DNA from: Flavobacteriaceae bacterium MAR_2010_188
GTDB taxonomy: Bacteria; Bacteroidota; Bacteroidia; Flavobacteriales; Flavobacteriaceae
NCBI GenBank assembly: GCA_900104375.1
Contig: LT629302.1
Coordinates: forward strand, 186,001 to 250,000
DNA length: 64,000 bases
Reading direction: 5' to 3'
Positions 45,894 through 53,838 of the stretch are shown one piece after another. The notes beneath the pieces are model-generated. The model was not told where the DNA came from. It ran no database searches and saw nothing but the letters and a program-made list of their open reading frames with translations. Within the stretch, counting starts at the first letter, position 1; each line of letters begins with the position of its first letter. The position numbers and the translations under genes are program-made.

Positions 45894-47467
45894 GGCTTTC
45901 TAAAGAAAATTACCAGCCCTAAAAAGATCATTATAAATAAGGCGATTCTGGCGATATAGTCACCAGCCATCACATAGAAAGTCATTTTTTCATTTGTCTT
46001 TAAGGTTCCTGCCAGTGCGCCTTGCTTTGCATATGGGATAAAATCCATGATATCGCCCTTGTCGTCGATAAGTGCCGAAATCCCCGTATTAGCGCTTCTC
46101 ACAATCTGTCGTCTGGTTTCAATTGCACGTAGTCTGGCGTAGCTTAAATGTTGCTTATGTCCTTGGGTTTCGTTCCACCAACCATCGTTAGTGATTATCG
46201 CGAGGAAATTCGCGCCGTTTCTAACATAACCCGTAACAAATTCACCGTAAACAGATTCGTAACAAATAATTGGTGCAGCATATAAATCAGAATTATATCC
46301 TTTAAAAACGCCGCGTTCCTTTTGGGTAGTTTTCATAGAAACCGTACCGCCCAAATCTATCATGGCATCACCAATCAACGGCTTTAAAAATTCTTGATAC
46401 GGAAAATTTTCAACCCCAACTACTAATTTCGATTTATTATAGAATTGGGTCTTGCCAGTAGAATTCAACATGATTGCCGAATTATAATCATTGTACCAAA
46501 TTGAATCGTTATACTCATTAGATTCTGCCTGTACTTTGTCTTTCTCCGTAATCAATTCGATAAAGGAAACTCCAGTTAGTAGATTTAGGTTAGGATGCTC
46601 CTTTACATAAGAGTCAAGCTTATACTTAAAAAAAGAACTTTCATATTGATTAAGCCTAACGTTCTGTGCAAATACCGTTTCTGGCGCAATCACGAAATCG
46701 GTTGAATCTGTGAGTTGGGTATCGGTTAATTTGATGAAAAGATCTGAAATCTGATCATTAGGAGTATCGTACTTTAAGCTATATGGATCTATATTTGGCT
46801 GAAGAGCAATGACATTAATGTCTTTTCCGTGATTCTCATAATTGCCATAGATCACCAAAGAAATAATTATTGGAATAACCAAAAGGAGCAAGCTTGGTAG
46901 AATTTTAACTAACTTGAATGCTTTCTGAACTTTCTTATATTCAACTATACTATTGAATATCAAAATATTGAGTGCTAATATCCAAAGTGTTCCTCCAAAT
47001 GTTCCGGTGTATTCGTACCATTGAATCAATTTGTAATATTCAGAAAAACCATTGCCCAAATTTAACCAGGGCCACGAGAATTCCCAGTTGAGATGGAGCA
47101 TTTCAAAACTGATCCAAATTGTTGCAAAAAATATTTGTCCTCTAATTTGGGTGGTTCGTTTTGCGGCTAAATGAGAGATTAACAAAACCAAGGCCATCAA
47201 TAAAGAGTTGACCAAAACCGCGAAACTTGCCCCAAAAATATCAGCAAAGCGCAACCAACTCGTGGTGACGAAATTCCAAATAAAGAAAGCTAAATATGCA
47301 CAAGCGAAAAATTTCAAATTTCCAAATCGACTTGGTTTTAGCCTAAAGTCCCTTTCAAAGTAAAGTAGGGGTACAAACGCCAAAAAAAGCAAAAAGGGAA
47401 ATCCGTAGGTCGGCCATGAAAAAGCAAATAGTAATCCGGAAAGAATAGATAGGAGCAGTCTTTTCAT
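45875..47467 (-). CDS. lnt: Apolipoprotein N-acyltransferase Lnt
   Basis: The 530-residue protein has about six to seven N-terminal membrane helices (from LLFAFSWPTYGFPFLLFLAF) and a C-terminal nitrilase-like domain with the Glu-Lys-Cys triad: Glu in FVIAPETVFA, Lys in FYNKSKLVVGVENFPYQEF, Cys in APIICYESVYGEF. It adds the third acyl chain to lipoproteins in the inner membrane, the last step of lipoprotein maturation. The last residues (VSSF) are encoded within the drifting heptamer array. A weak -7 box lies at 47508-47515. Confidence 0.95.
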   Translation of the reverse strand: MKRLLLSILSGLLFAFSWPTYGFPFLLFLAFVPLLYFERDFRLKPSRFGNLKFFACAYLAFFIWNFVTTSWLRFADIFGASFAVLVNSLLMALVLLISHLAAKRTTQIRGQIFFATIWISFEMLHLNWEFSWPWLNLGNGFSEYYKLIQWYEYTGTFGGTLWILALNILIFNSIVEYKKVQKAFKLVKILPSLLLLVIPIIISLVIYGNYENHGKDINVIALQPNIDPYSLKYDTPNDQISDLFIKLTDTQLTDSTDFVIAPETVFAQNVRLNQYESSFFKYKLDSYVKEHPNLNLLTGVSFIELITEKDKVQAESNEYNDSIWYNDYNSAIMLNSTGKTQFYNKSKLVVGVENFPYQEFLKPLIGDAMIDLGGTVSMKTTQKERGVFKGYNSDLYAAPIICYESVYGEFVTGYVRNGANFLAIITNDGWWNETQGHKQHLSYARLRAIETRRQIVRSANTGISALIDDKGDIMDFIPYAKQGALAGTLKTNEKMTFYVMAGDYIARIALFIMIFLGLVIFFRKPRVSSF

Positions 47468-47507
47468 TTAATTAAGCGGATCATTATTTTAGGACTGTAA
47501 AGATAAG

Positions 47508-47515
47508 CTGTTTGT
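47508..47515 (-). promoter_or_regulatory. Possible -7 box for lnt
   Basis: On the minus strand TATCTTTA matches the Bacteroidota TAnnTTTG consensus at all but the last fixed position, about 40 bases before the lnt ATG. No well-spaced -33 TTG was found. Confidence 0.3.
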
Positions 47516-47543
47516 GACAAACATTACAACTATGTGCTTAGAT

Positions 47544-47570
47544 CAAGAACCAAGAACCAAGAACCAAGAA
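47544..47570. repeat. Heptamer array, unit CAAGAAC (almost 4 units)
   Basis: CAAGAAC is repeated three times plus a near-complete fourth unit, in the gap between lnt and the PorV/PorQ-family gene. Confidence 0.95.
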
Positions 47571-47665
47571 TAGAGATTTCAAAACTAAGGCCTCAAGGTT
47601 AAAGACAAAGATTAAAGATTCAAGATTTCAAAAAAGGAAAACCAGCCCTGTCTGCCTTAGGCCTG

Positions 47666-47682
47666 ATTCCAAATTCCAAATT
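47666..47682. repeat. Short heptamer repeat, unit ATTCCAA
   Basis: Two perfect units of ATTCCAA and a partial third, some 30 bases from the stop codon of the gene at 47713. The same unit occurs at 45361-45375. Confidence 0.7.
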
Positions 47683-47712
47683 AAATAATTTCAATTTCAA
47701 CTTCAACTTAAA

Positions 47713-48792
47713 TCATCTAAAAATGCTAAAGTCTAATTTAATCGAGAACACATTAGAATAGAGCGCTGCACTTTGGTCGCCAATATCGGTAAATGCATAA
47801 TCCAATTGAATTCCCTTATACTTAAATCCGACCCCAAAGTTAGGTTGAAATGTCAGATTTTCAGAATTATCGAGTTGAAGTTCATTTTGAAAATTCCCAG
47901 CGCCAACTCGTAAAAAGACCAAATTTGTGTAACCAAATTCAAACCCCAATGCAGGGTTAACACTCGCAAAGCTTGTTGAAACAATATCATTGGTCTGTGC
48001 GAATCTAACATTTAGGTCGAAGGAGGTAAGCAAGGAATAATCATAATGAAAAATAAGTTTCTTAGAAAGGCCCATTTGCAATTTTGGCAAGGTAAGCTCG
48101 GTGCCTTCAGGAACCGTTTGGTTTTGACCTTCTATCGCGTCCTTAATGTCGGCCAACTTTTCATCGTCAAAGCTCCAGGAATTAAAGGTGGTGCTAATGT
48201 CGCGCGCCATGATGCCAAACTTCCAATCGTTATTGGATTTAAATTGAATACCAAGATCAAGTCCAAAACCCCAAGAAGAAGCAAAATCACCGATAATCCT
48301 TCTTATCACTTTGGCATTTACGCCGTAGCTAAAACCGGGAACTTTCAGCTTTCTTGCATAAGAAAACGTAAGTCCGTAATCTGCGGTCGAAAAGAGTTTT
48401 ATCCGATCATAATTTATATTTCCCTGATCGTCGATGAGATGGGTGGTATCGAGAATATCATCGACCCCAAATCTTATAAGTGAAAGCGAAACCGAACTAA
48501 CTTCGTCCAATGGCATCGCGAAAGCGGCATAATCGTAATTGGCGATGTTGGCGAAATAACTACTGTGCATCAATGCTAGCTGATTATCTTCAATATCGAC
48601 TAAACCCGCAGGATTCCAATATCCAGAGTTTACATCTGCCGTGTGAGAAACCACCGCATTGCTCATTCCTAATGCTGCAGCATCGACACCGATATTCATA
48701 AATTCATTCGAATATTTTCTGGTAGTCTGAGCTGAGCAAAGAATGACGCTAAGCAGGAAAACAAAAGAAAAGCAGGCTCTCAATAGCAACAT
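47713..48792 (-). CDS. PorV/PorQ-family outer membrane beta-barrel protein
   Basis: The likely start is the ATG at 48792; a TTG three codons upstream (48801) is possible. A signal peptide (LLLRACFSFVFLLSVILCSAQ) is followed by NEFMNIGVDAAALGMSNAVV and NSGYWNPAGL, the characteristic N terminus of PorV/PorQ-family barrels, and then alternating strands to the C-terminal Phe-rich end. Members of the family include type IX secretion parts; this shorter version may be a general member rather than PorV or PorQ. No other secretion genes are near. Confidence 0.83.
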   Translation of the reverse strand: MLLLRACFSFVFLLSVILCSAQTTRKYSNEFMNIGVDAAALGMSNAVVSHTADVNSGYWNPAGLVDIEDNQLALMHSSYFANIANYDYAAFAMPLDEVSSVSLSLIRFGVDDILDTTHLIDDQGNINYDRIKLFSTADYGLTFSYARKLKVPGFSYGVNAKVIRRIIGDFASSWGFGLDLGIQFKSNNDWKFGIMARDISTTFNSWSFDDEKLADIKDAIEGQNQTVPEGTELTLPKLQMGLSKKLIFHYDYSLLTSFDLNVRFAQTNDIVSTSFASVNPALGFEFGYTNLVFLRVGAGNFQNELQLDNSENLTFQPNFGVGFKYKGIQLDYAFTDIGDQSAALYSNVFSIKLDFSIFR

Positions 48793-48883
48793 TTTGTACA
48801 AAGATGCATATTATTTTCAACCTATTAAACTTATTAATCTTTCACTTATTGCATCCTTTATCAATAGGGCTAATTTAGTTTTA

Positions 48884-48891
48884 TATATTTG
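48884..48891 (+). promoter_or_regulatory. -7 box of the probable pssA promoter
   Basis: TATATTTG matches the Bacteroidota consensus TAnnTTTG exactly and ends 14 bases before the pssA ATG. No clear -33 TTG is at the standard spacing, so the promoter is only probable. Confidence 0.5.
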
Positions 48892-48905
48892 TATACTTTT
48901 GAAAT

Positions 48906-49664
48906 ATGGGGCTAAAAAAATACATTCCTAATTCTATTACTTTACTGAATCTGCTAAGTGGATGTCTTGCGGTGATATTTGCCGTAAGCAATGATTTCTT
49001 TACCGCCGCAATTTTTGTTTTTCTTGGTATTTTCTTCGATTTTTTTGATGGTTTATTAGCCAGAAAGTTTAATGTACAGAGTCCATTGGGCATACAATTA
49101 GATTCTTTGGCAGATATGGTCACAAGCGGACTGGTCCCCGGAATCGTCATGTTTAAGCTGATATCTATTTCCATGATTTCTGAAGAACCAACATATTCTA
49201 CAGGATGGAACGAATCTTATCAACTTGAAGTTCTTAGATATACCATTTTGCCTGTTTTAGGTTTGTTTATAACCTTGGCTTCTGCTTATCGATTGGCGAA
49301 ATTTAATTTGGACGAAGACCAACAGACGTCTTTTAAAGGATTGCCAACGCCCGCTAATGCTTTAATGATTATTTCGTTGCCTTTGGTAATCCAGTTTCAG
49401 AATTCGGATTTGCTAACCTCAATCATTTTAAATCCATGGTTCTTATTGGTAGTTACGGCCTTGAGTTGTTATTTGCTGAATAGCTCAATAAATCTGTTCG
49501 CCTTGAAATTTAAACACTATGGTTTAGAAGGAAACTATTTTAGATACGGACTCTTATTATTAAGCGTGATTCTTATAGTTTGGCTGCAATTTGCTGCAAT
49601 ACCGCTGATTATCATATCTTATATTATTCTTTCTCTTTTACATTATTCAGTTTATAAACACTAA
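48906..49664 (+). CDS. pssA: CDP-diacylglycerol-serine O-phosphatidyltransferase
   Basis: The 252-residue membrane protein carries the complete CDP-alcohol phosphotransferase motif: DGLLARKF, then G at the right spacing, and DSLADMVTSGLVP. It makes phosphatidylserine from CDP-diacylglycerol and serine, the route to phosphatidylethanolamine. About seven hydrophobic segments follow the family layout. The ATG has a -7 box (TATATTTG) close upstream. The DUF808 gene follows after six bases. Confidence 0.94.
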   Translation: MGLKKYIPNSITLLNLLSGCLAVIFAVSNDFFTAAIFVFLGIFFDFFDGLLARKFNVQSPLGIQLDSLADMVTSGLVPGIVMFKLISISMISEEPTYSTGWNESYQLEVLRYTILPVLGLFITLASAYRLAKFNLDEDQQTSFKGLPTPANALMIISLPLVIQFQNSDLLTSIILNPWFLLVVTALSCYLLNSSINLFALKFKHYGLEGNYFRYGLLLLSVILIVWLQFAAIPLIIISYIILSLLHYSVYKH

Positions 49665-49670
49665 CCTCAT

Positions 49671-50558
49671 ATGGCTTCCGGATTTTTTGCTTTGTTAGAT
49701 GATATTGCCGCCATCATGGACGATGTTGCGGTTATGAGCAAAATTACCACCAAAAAGACCGCCGGTATTTTGGGTGATGATCTTGCGGTGAATGCAGAAA
49801 AGGCTTCAGGTTTTGTGGCCTCTAGAGAATTGCCCGTATTGTGGGCAATTACCAAAGGTTCTATGTTGAATAAGATTATCATTCTTCCGGTTGCCTTTCT
49901 GTTGAGCGCTTTTTTGCCTTGGGCGGTTACGGTTATTTTAATTTTAGGGGGAATTTATCTCGCTTACGAAGGAGCGGAAAAAATTTATGAATATCTCGTT
50001 CCGCATAAAGAGCACCACGTCAAGAACATCACCAAAGAACTTAGCCCCGAACAAATTGTAGAACTAGAAAAAGAAAAAATAAAATCTGCAATTATCACCG
50101 ACTTTATCCTTTCCGTAGAAATTGTGATCATTGCTTTGGGAACTGTAATTGAAGAGCCTCTGCTTAACCAGATTTTGGTCGTCTCAATTGTTGCCATCAT
50201 TGCGACTATTGGTGTCTATGGTATCGTTGCCCTTATCGTTAGAATGGACGATTTTGGCCATAAATTAATTAAATTGAATAAAAGGGATAATAGTATATCC
50301 GATATTATCGGAAACTTCTTCGTTAAAAGTCTGCCTTGGGTAATCCGTGGTCTTGGTTTCGTCGGGACAATCGCTCTTCTTCTAGTTGCAGGTGGAATAT
50401 TTTCACACAACCTGGAATTTTTACACCACTTTCTTGAAACTTGGCCCTCATTTTTAAAGGATTTCCTAATAGGTTTAGTGGTTGGCTTTATCGCTGTGTT
50501 TTTAATGATGGCAATTAAGAAGATACTTCCAAAGAAATCTAAGAAAGTAGAAGCTTAA
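49671..50558 (+). CDS. DUF808 family membrane protein
   Basis: The 295 residues start ASGFFALLDDIAAIMDDVAVM, the hallmark of DUF808 (YedI-like) proteins, and continue with SKITTKKTAGILGDDLAVNAE and RELPVLWAITKGS. Several membrane helices follow. The function of this family is not known. It lies six bases after pssA and converges with lptB after eight bases, so it shares the pssA transcript. Confidence 0.9.
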   Translation: MASGFFALLDDIAAIMDDVAVMSKITTKKTAGILGDDLAVNAEKASGFVASRELPVLWAITKGSMLNKIIILPVAFLLSAFLPWAVTVILILGGIYLAYEGAEKIYEYLVPHKEHHVKNITKELSPEQIVELEKEKIKSAIITDFILSVEIVIIALGTVIEEPLLNQILVVSIVAIIATIGVYGIVALIVRMDDFGHKLIKLNKRDNSISDIIGNFFVKSLPWVIRGLGFVGTIALLLVAGGIFSHNLEFLHHFLETWPSFLKDFLIGLVVGFIAVFLMMAIKKILPKKSKKVEA

Positions 50559-50566
50559 AGATTTAA

Positions 50567-51310
50567 TTATTCGAAAAGAATCTTCTTTTTACGTAATTCA
50601 AAATTTTGGCCTAGATATACTTTTCTAACCATTTCATCATTTGCAAGTTCTTCTGGTTCACCTGCTTTTAGAATACTACCTTCAAACATTAAATAAGTTC
50701 TGTCGGTAATGGCTAATGTTTCTTGTACATTATGATCGGTGATAAGGATACCGATATTTTTCTTGGTAAGTTGGGCCACAATTCTTTGGATATCTTCTAC
50801 TGCAACAGGATCTACACCCGCAAAAGGTTCATCGAGTAGAATAAAATTTGGGTCGGTGGCAAGTGCTCTAGCGATTTCCGTACGCCTTCTTTCGCCACCA
50901 GAAAGTAAATCGCCCCGGCTTTTTCTAATATGTCCAAGCCCGAACTCATCAATTAAGGATTCCATTTTTGCCAGTTGCTCCTTTTTACTGAGATTGGTCA
51001 TCTGTAATACACTTAAAATATTGTCCTCGATACTCAATTTCCTAAAGACCGAAGCTTCTTGTGCCAGGTAACCGATTCCGTTTTGGGCCCTTTTATACAT
51101 CGGGTATTTGGTAATATTTGTACTATCGAGATAAATCGTTCCACCGTTGGGCTTTATCAATCCGACGATCATATAAAATGAAGTTGTTTTACCTGCTCCA
51201 TTAGGACCCAATAAGCCTACGATTTCTCCTTGGTTAACTTCTAAGGAAACACCTTTAACGACTTTTCTTCCGCCATAACTTTTAAGTAAATTTTCTGCTC
51301 TTAACCGCAT
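50567..51310 (-). CDS. lptB: LPS export ABC transporter ATP-binding protein LptB
   Basis: This 247-residue ATPase has Walker A GPNGAGKTT, signature LSGGERRR, Walker B FILLDEPFAGVDP and the H-loop in LITDHNV. The LptB-specific stretch YLAQEASVFRKLSIEDNI is present. It powers extraction of LPS from the inner membrane by the LptBFG complex. Its neighbours lnt and kdsD also serve envelope synthesis. The 297-base gap upstream of its ATG contains an octamer array. Confidence 0.95.
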   Translation of the reverse strand: MRLRAENLLKSYGGRKVVKGVSLEVNQGEIVGLLGPNGAGKTTSFYMIVGLIKPNGGTIYLDSTNITKYPMYKRAQNGIGYLAQEASVFRKLSIEDNILSVLQMTNLSKKEQLAKMESLIDEFGLGHIRKSRGDLLSGGERRRTEIARALATDPNFILLDEPFAGVDPVAVEDIQRIVAQLTKKNIGILITDHNVQETLAITDRTYLMFEGSILKAGEPEELANDEMVRKVYLGQNFELRKKKILFE

Positions 51311-51417
51311 TTATAAATGTTTGGGAGATAAAAATATGGAAATGATCGATGTGGTTCTAAGGTTGTGTGGTAAATTTTTCAAAGATTCAAACCGATCTGA
51401 CGGACGGGCAGGGTTTT

Positions 51418-51513
51418 AAAGTTTCAAAGTTTCAAAGTTTCAAAGTAACAAAGTTGCAAAGCTTCAAAGTCTTAAACCTTCAAACGATTAAAGTCATAAA
51501 GGCTTAAAGTTTC
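51418..51513. repeat. Octamer array, consensus AAAGTTTC (12 units)
   Basis: Twelve successive 8-nt units: three perfect AAAGTTTC, then AAAGTAAC, AAAGTTGC, AAAGCTTC, AAAGTCTT, AAACCTTC, AAACGATT, AAAGTCAT, AAAGGCTT and again AAAGTTTC. AAA is invariant at the start of each unit. It lies in the gap between lptB and the AhpD-like gene and is the only array with period 8. Confidence 0.93.
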
Positions 51514-51580
51514 AGTATTCAAGACTTATATATTTTATTATTTTGCCTGATAGCTTTTAGGTTTAGATAGTATATAACCA

Positions 51581-51615
51581 AAAACTAACAACTAACAACC
51601 AACTCCCTTATCCCT
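51581..51615. repeat. Heptamer array AAAACTA/ACAACTA drifting into a stop codon
   Basis: The units are AAAACTA, ACAACTA, ACAACCA, ACTCCCT, TATCCCT: 7-nt period with drift. The last units overlap the minus-strand stop codon of the AhpD-like gene at 51608-51610. Confidence 0.7.
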
Positions 51616-51952
51616 TTTCCAAAGCATCCCAGAATTCGTAAGCTCTTCTCAGATGAGGTATTACAATGGTACCACCGACTAATGTCGCAATCCCCAAAGT
51701 CTCTACAACTTCTTCCTTTTTCAAACCTAATTTATAACAAGCTTCTAAATGATATCTAATACAATCATCGCATCTCAAAACAGTAGATGCCACCAAACCT
51801 AAAAGTTCCTTGGTCTTCTTATCCAGCACGCCTTCGCTAAACGCATTGGTATCTAGATTAAATATCCGCTTTATTATCTTATTGTTATCCGCCAAAATGG
51901 CGTCGTTCATCTTAGAACGGTAGTTATTAAAATCATCGACTATATCAGCCAT
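51608..51952 (-). CDS. Carboxymuconolactone decarboxylase / AhpD-like protein
   Basis: The 114-residue protein has the AhpD-like CxxC in LRCDDCIRYHLEAC, with the conserved His three residues after the second Cys. The family ranges from peroxidase-linked reductases to decarboxylases; the CxxC-x3-H motif points to a redox role. It overlaps tatC by 8 bases and is translated from the same transcript. The end of the gene lies within a drifting heptamer array. Confidence 0.88.
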   Translation of the reverse strand: MADIVDDFNNYRSKMNDAILADNNKIIKRIFNLDTNAFSEGVLDKKTKELLGLVASTVLRCDDCIRYHLEACYKLGLKKEEVVETLGIATLVGGTIVIPHLRRAYEFWDALEKG

Positions 51953-52787
51953 TTGTTTTTGTCATTTTGTTCGTTAATTCTGCTTTTTTCTGTCCTCTAA
52001 CCACAGCCGCCGAAATATAGATGCTCACTTGGTAGAGTATTAAAATTGGAATTGCCACAATTACTTGACTCGCAATATCCGGAGGCGTTATAATTGCAGA
52101 TAAAATTAATACCACCACTAAGGCAATCTTTCTGTATTTCTTAAGTATTTGAGGAGTAAGCACTCCAACTTTAGTAAGGAAGTAAATGATAATCGGTAAC
52201 TCAAAAATCAAACCTGAAGCTATTGCAGTAGAACGTACTAATCCTATATACGAACTAAGATCGATTTCGTTCGAGATTTCTGAACTCACATTATAAGACC
52301 CAAGGAAATTTATCGATAAAGGAGTTACGATGTAGTATCCAAATAAAACTCCGATAAAGAATAATAGAGACGTAACAATGATAAAACCTCTAGAATGCTT
52401 TCTTTCATTTTCTTTAAGACCAGGACTTATAAACTTCCAAAGTTGATAGGTTACATAAGGGAAGGCAATAATAAATCCGGCGTAGATAGAAGTCCAGATA
52501 TGTGCGGTAAACTGTCCGCCCATGGTCCTGTTCTGAATTCTAAAAGGAAATTCGGTACCACAGAAAGTGGAGTCAATACGAAAAAATGTTGCCACCTGAC
52601 AGAGGTAATGGTAGGTCGGGAAGCTCATCTGCTTAGGCCCGAAAATAATGGTGTCAAAAATAAACCTTGGTATGAAAAACGCAACCGTCCCTGCGATAAC
52701 AATTGCCAGCACCATACGTATTAGGTGCCAACGTAAATCCTCGAGATGATCTAAGAACGACATCTCATTAATATTCTTCTTTGCCAT
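51945..52787 (-). CDS. tatC: Sec-independent protein translocase TatC
   Basis: The 280 residues start MSFLDHLEDLRWHLIR, the conserved TatC N terminus, and have six membrane helices, with YQLWKFISPGLKENER in the first cytoplasmic loop region that binds twin-arginine signals. The charged C-terminal tail is typical. TatC is the receptor of the Tat system; no tatA is in the window. Its ATG shares a base with the kdsD stop (TAATG). Confidence 0.95.
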   Translation of the reverse strand: MAKKNINEMSFLDHLEDLRWHLIRMVLAIVIAGTVAFFIPRFIFDTIIFGPKQMSFPTYHYLCQVATFFRIDSTFCGTEFPFRIQNRTMGGQFTAHIWTSIYAGFIIAFPYVTYQLWKFISPGLKENERKHSRGFIIVTSLLFFIGVLFGYYIVTPLSINFLGSYNVSSEISNEIDLSSYIGLVRSTAIASGLIFELPIIIYFLTKVGVLTPQILKKYRKIALVVVLILSAIITPPDIASQVIVAIPILILYQVSIYISAAVVRGQKKAELTNKMTKTNG

Positions 52788-53779
52788 TAAATAATTCCTT
52801 CTTTAATTAAATCGTGAAGATGCACAACCCCGGAGTATTTTCCATCTTTTTCTACCAGTAATTGCGAAATTCCTTTTGCTTCCATAATGTCCATTGCTTC
52901 AACTGCCATTGCATCTTCTTCTATACATTTAGGATTTAGGCTCATAATATCTTTGGCGGTTATATGGGCAAATGTATCGTGTTTAGATAACATTCGCCTT
53001 AAATCGCCATCAGTAATAATACCTATAATCTTTTCATCCTCAACAACTGCGGTTACCCCAAGCATTTTTTCTGTAATTTCAACAATAACATCCTTAATGG
53101 TAGTTTCCTTTTTTACTGCGGGTTTTTGGTTTACCGAAGATAAATCCCTTACCCTTAGATAAAGTCTTTTTCCTAATGCACCACCGGGATGATACTTAGC
53201 AAAATCTTCTTTAGAAAAACCACGTAAATCCAAAAGACTTACCGCAAGTGCATCACCAATAACCAATTGGGCGGTGGTACTTGTTGTCGGTGCCAAATTA
53301 TTAGGACATGCCTCTTGTTCTACAAACGAATTTAATACAAAGTCAGATTGGTTTGCCAAATAAGAATCTATATTACCAGTGATAGCGACCAATTTGTTCT
53401 TTGCATTTTTTATCAACGGAACCAAAACCTTAATTTCTGGAGTATTTCCGCTTTTAGATATGCAAATGACCACATCGTCCTTAAGGATTAAACCTAAGTC
53501 GCCGTGGATGGCATCTGCTGCGTGCATAAAGATTGCCGGAGTGCCACTAGAATTGAGTGTTGCTACTATTTTACTAGCTATAATGGCGCTTTTACCTATA
53601 CCGGTAATAATAACCCTACCTTTGGATTTGTAAATTAAATTTACTGTATCGGCAAAATCGTGGGTTAAAAGATTGCTAAGGTTGGCAATGGCGCTAGCTT
53701 CTATCTCAATCGTCTTTTTTGCAAGCGTTAAAATAGAATTTGAGTTGTTCAAATTTTTTGAATGTTGGGTTTGATGCAT
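52787..53779 (-). CDS. kdsD: Arabinose-5-phosphate isomerase KdsD (KpsF/GutQ family)
   Basis: The 330-residue protein consists of an N-terminal SIS domain (VIITGIGKSAIIASKIVATLNSSG; later LAPTTSTTAQLVIGDALAV) and two CBS domains in the C-terminal 130 residues. It converts ribulose-5-phosphate to arabinose-5-phosphate, the first step to KDO for LPS. It fits the neighbouring lptB and lnt and the glycan cluster. The ATG overlaps the -33 region of the recQ promoter on the other strand. Confidence 0.92.
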   Translation of the reverse strand: MHQTQHSKNLNNSNSILTLAKKTIEIEASAIANLSNLLTHDFADTVNLIYKSKGRVIITGIGKSAIIASKIVATLNSSGTPAIFMHAADAIHGDLGLILKDDVVICISKSGNTPEIKVLVPLIKNAKNKLVAITGNIDSYLANQSDFVLNSFVEQEACPNNLAPTTSTTAQLVIGDALAVSLLDLRGFSKEDFAKYHPGGALGKRLYLRVRDLSSVNQKPAVKKETTIKDVIVEITEKMLGVTAVVEDEKIIGIITDGDLRRMLSKHDTFAHITAKDIMSLNPKCIEEDAMAVEAMDIMEAKGISQLLVEKDGKYSGVVHLHDLIKEGII

Positions 53780-53800
53780 CTAAAGAAATTCCTATCTTTA
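53770..53800 (+). promoter_or_regulatory. Probable recQ promoter (TTTG-N19-TATCTTTA)
   Basis: TTTG at 53770-53773 and TATCTTTA at 53793-53800 are 19 bases apart, the spacing of Bacteroidota promoters (TTTG / TAnnTTTG); the last base of the -7 box deviates. The recQ ATG is 38 bases downstream. The -33 part overlaps the start codon of the divergent kdsD. Confidence 0.5.
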
Positions 53801-53838
53801 GTCAGATGCAAATGTAAATAAAATACTAATAGGGATTA

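Noticed and set aside
48046-48483. Plus-strand ORF of 145 codons
   Set aside because: It is antisense to the PorV/PorQ-family gene, whose signal peptide and family motifs are clear.
50552-50590. Bidirectional terminator between the DUF808 gene and lptB
   Set aside because: A six-base AAGATT/AATCTT pairing is visible but weak and overlaps the end of lptB; not enough to call.
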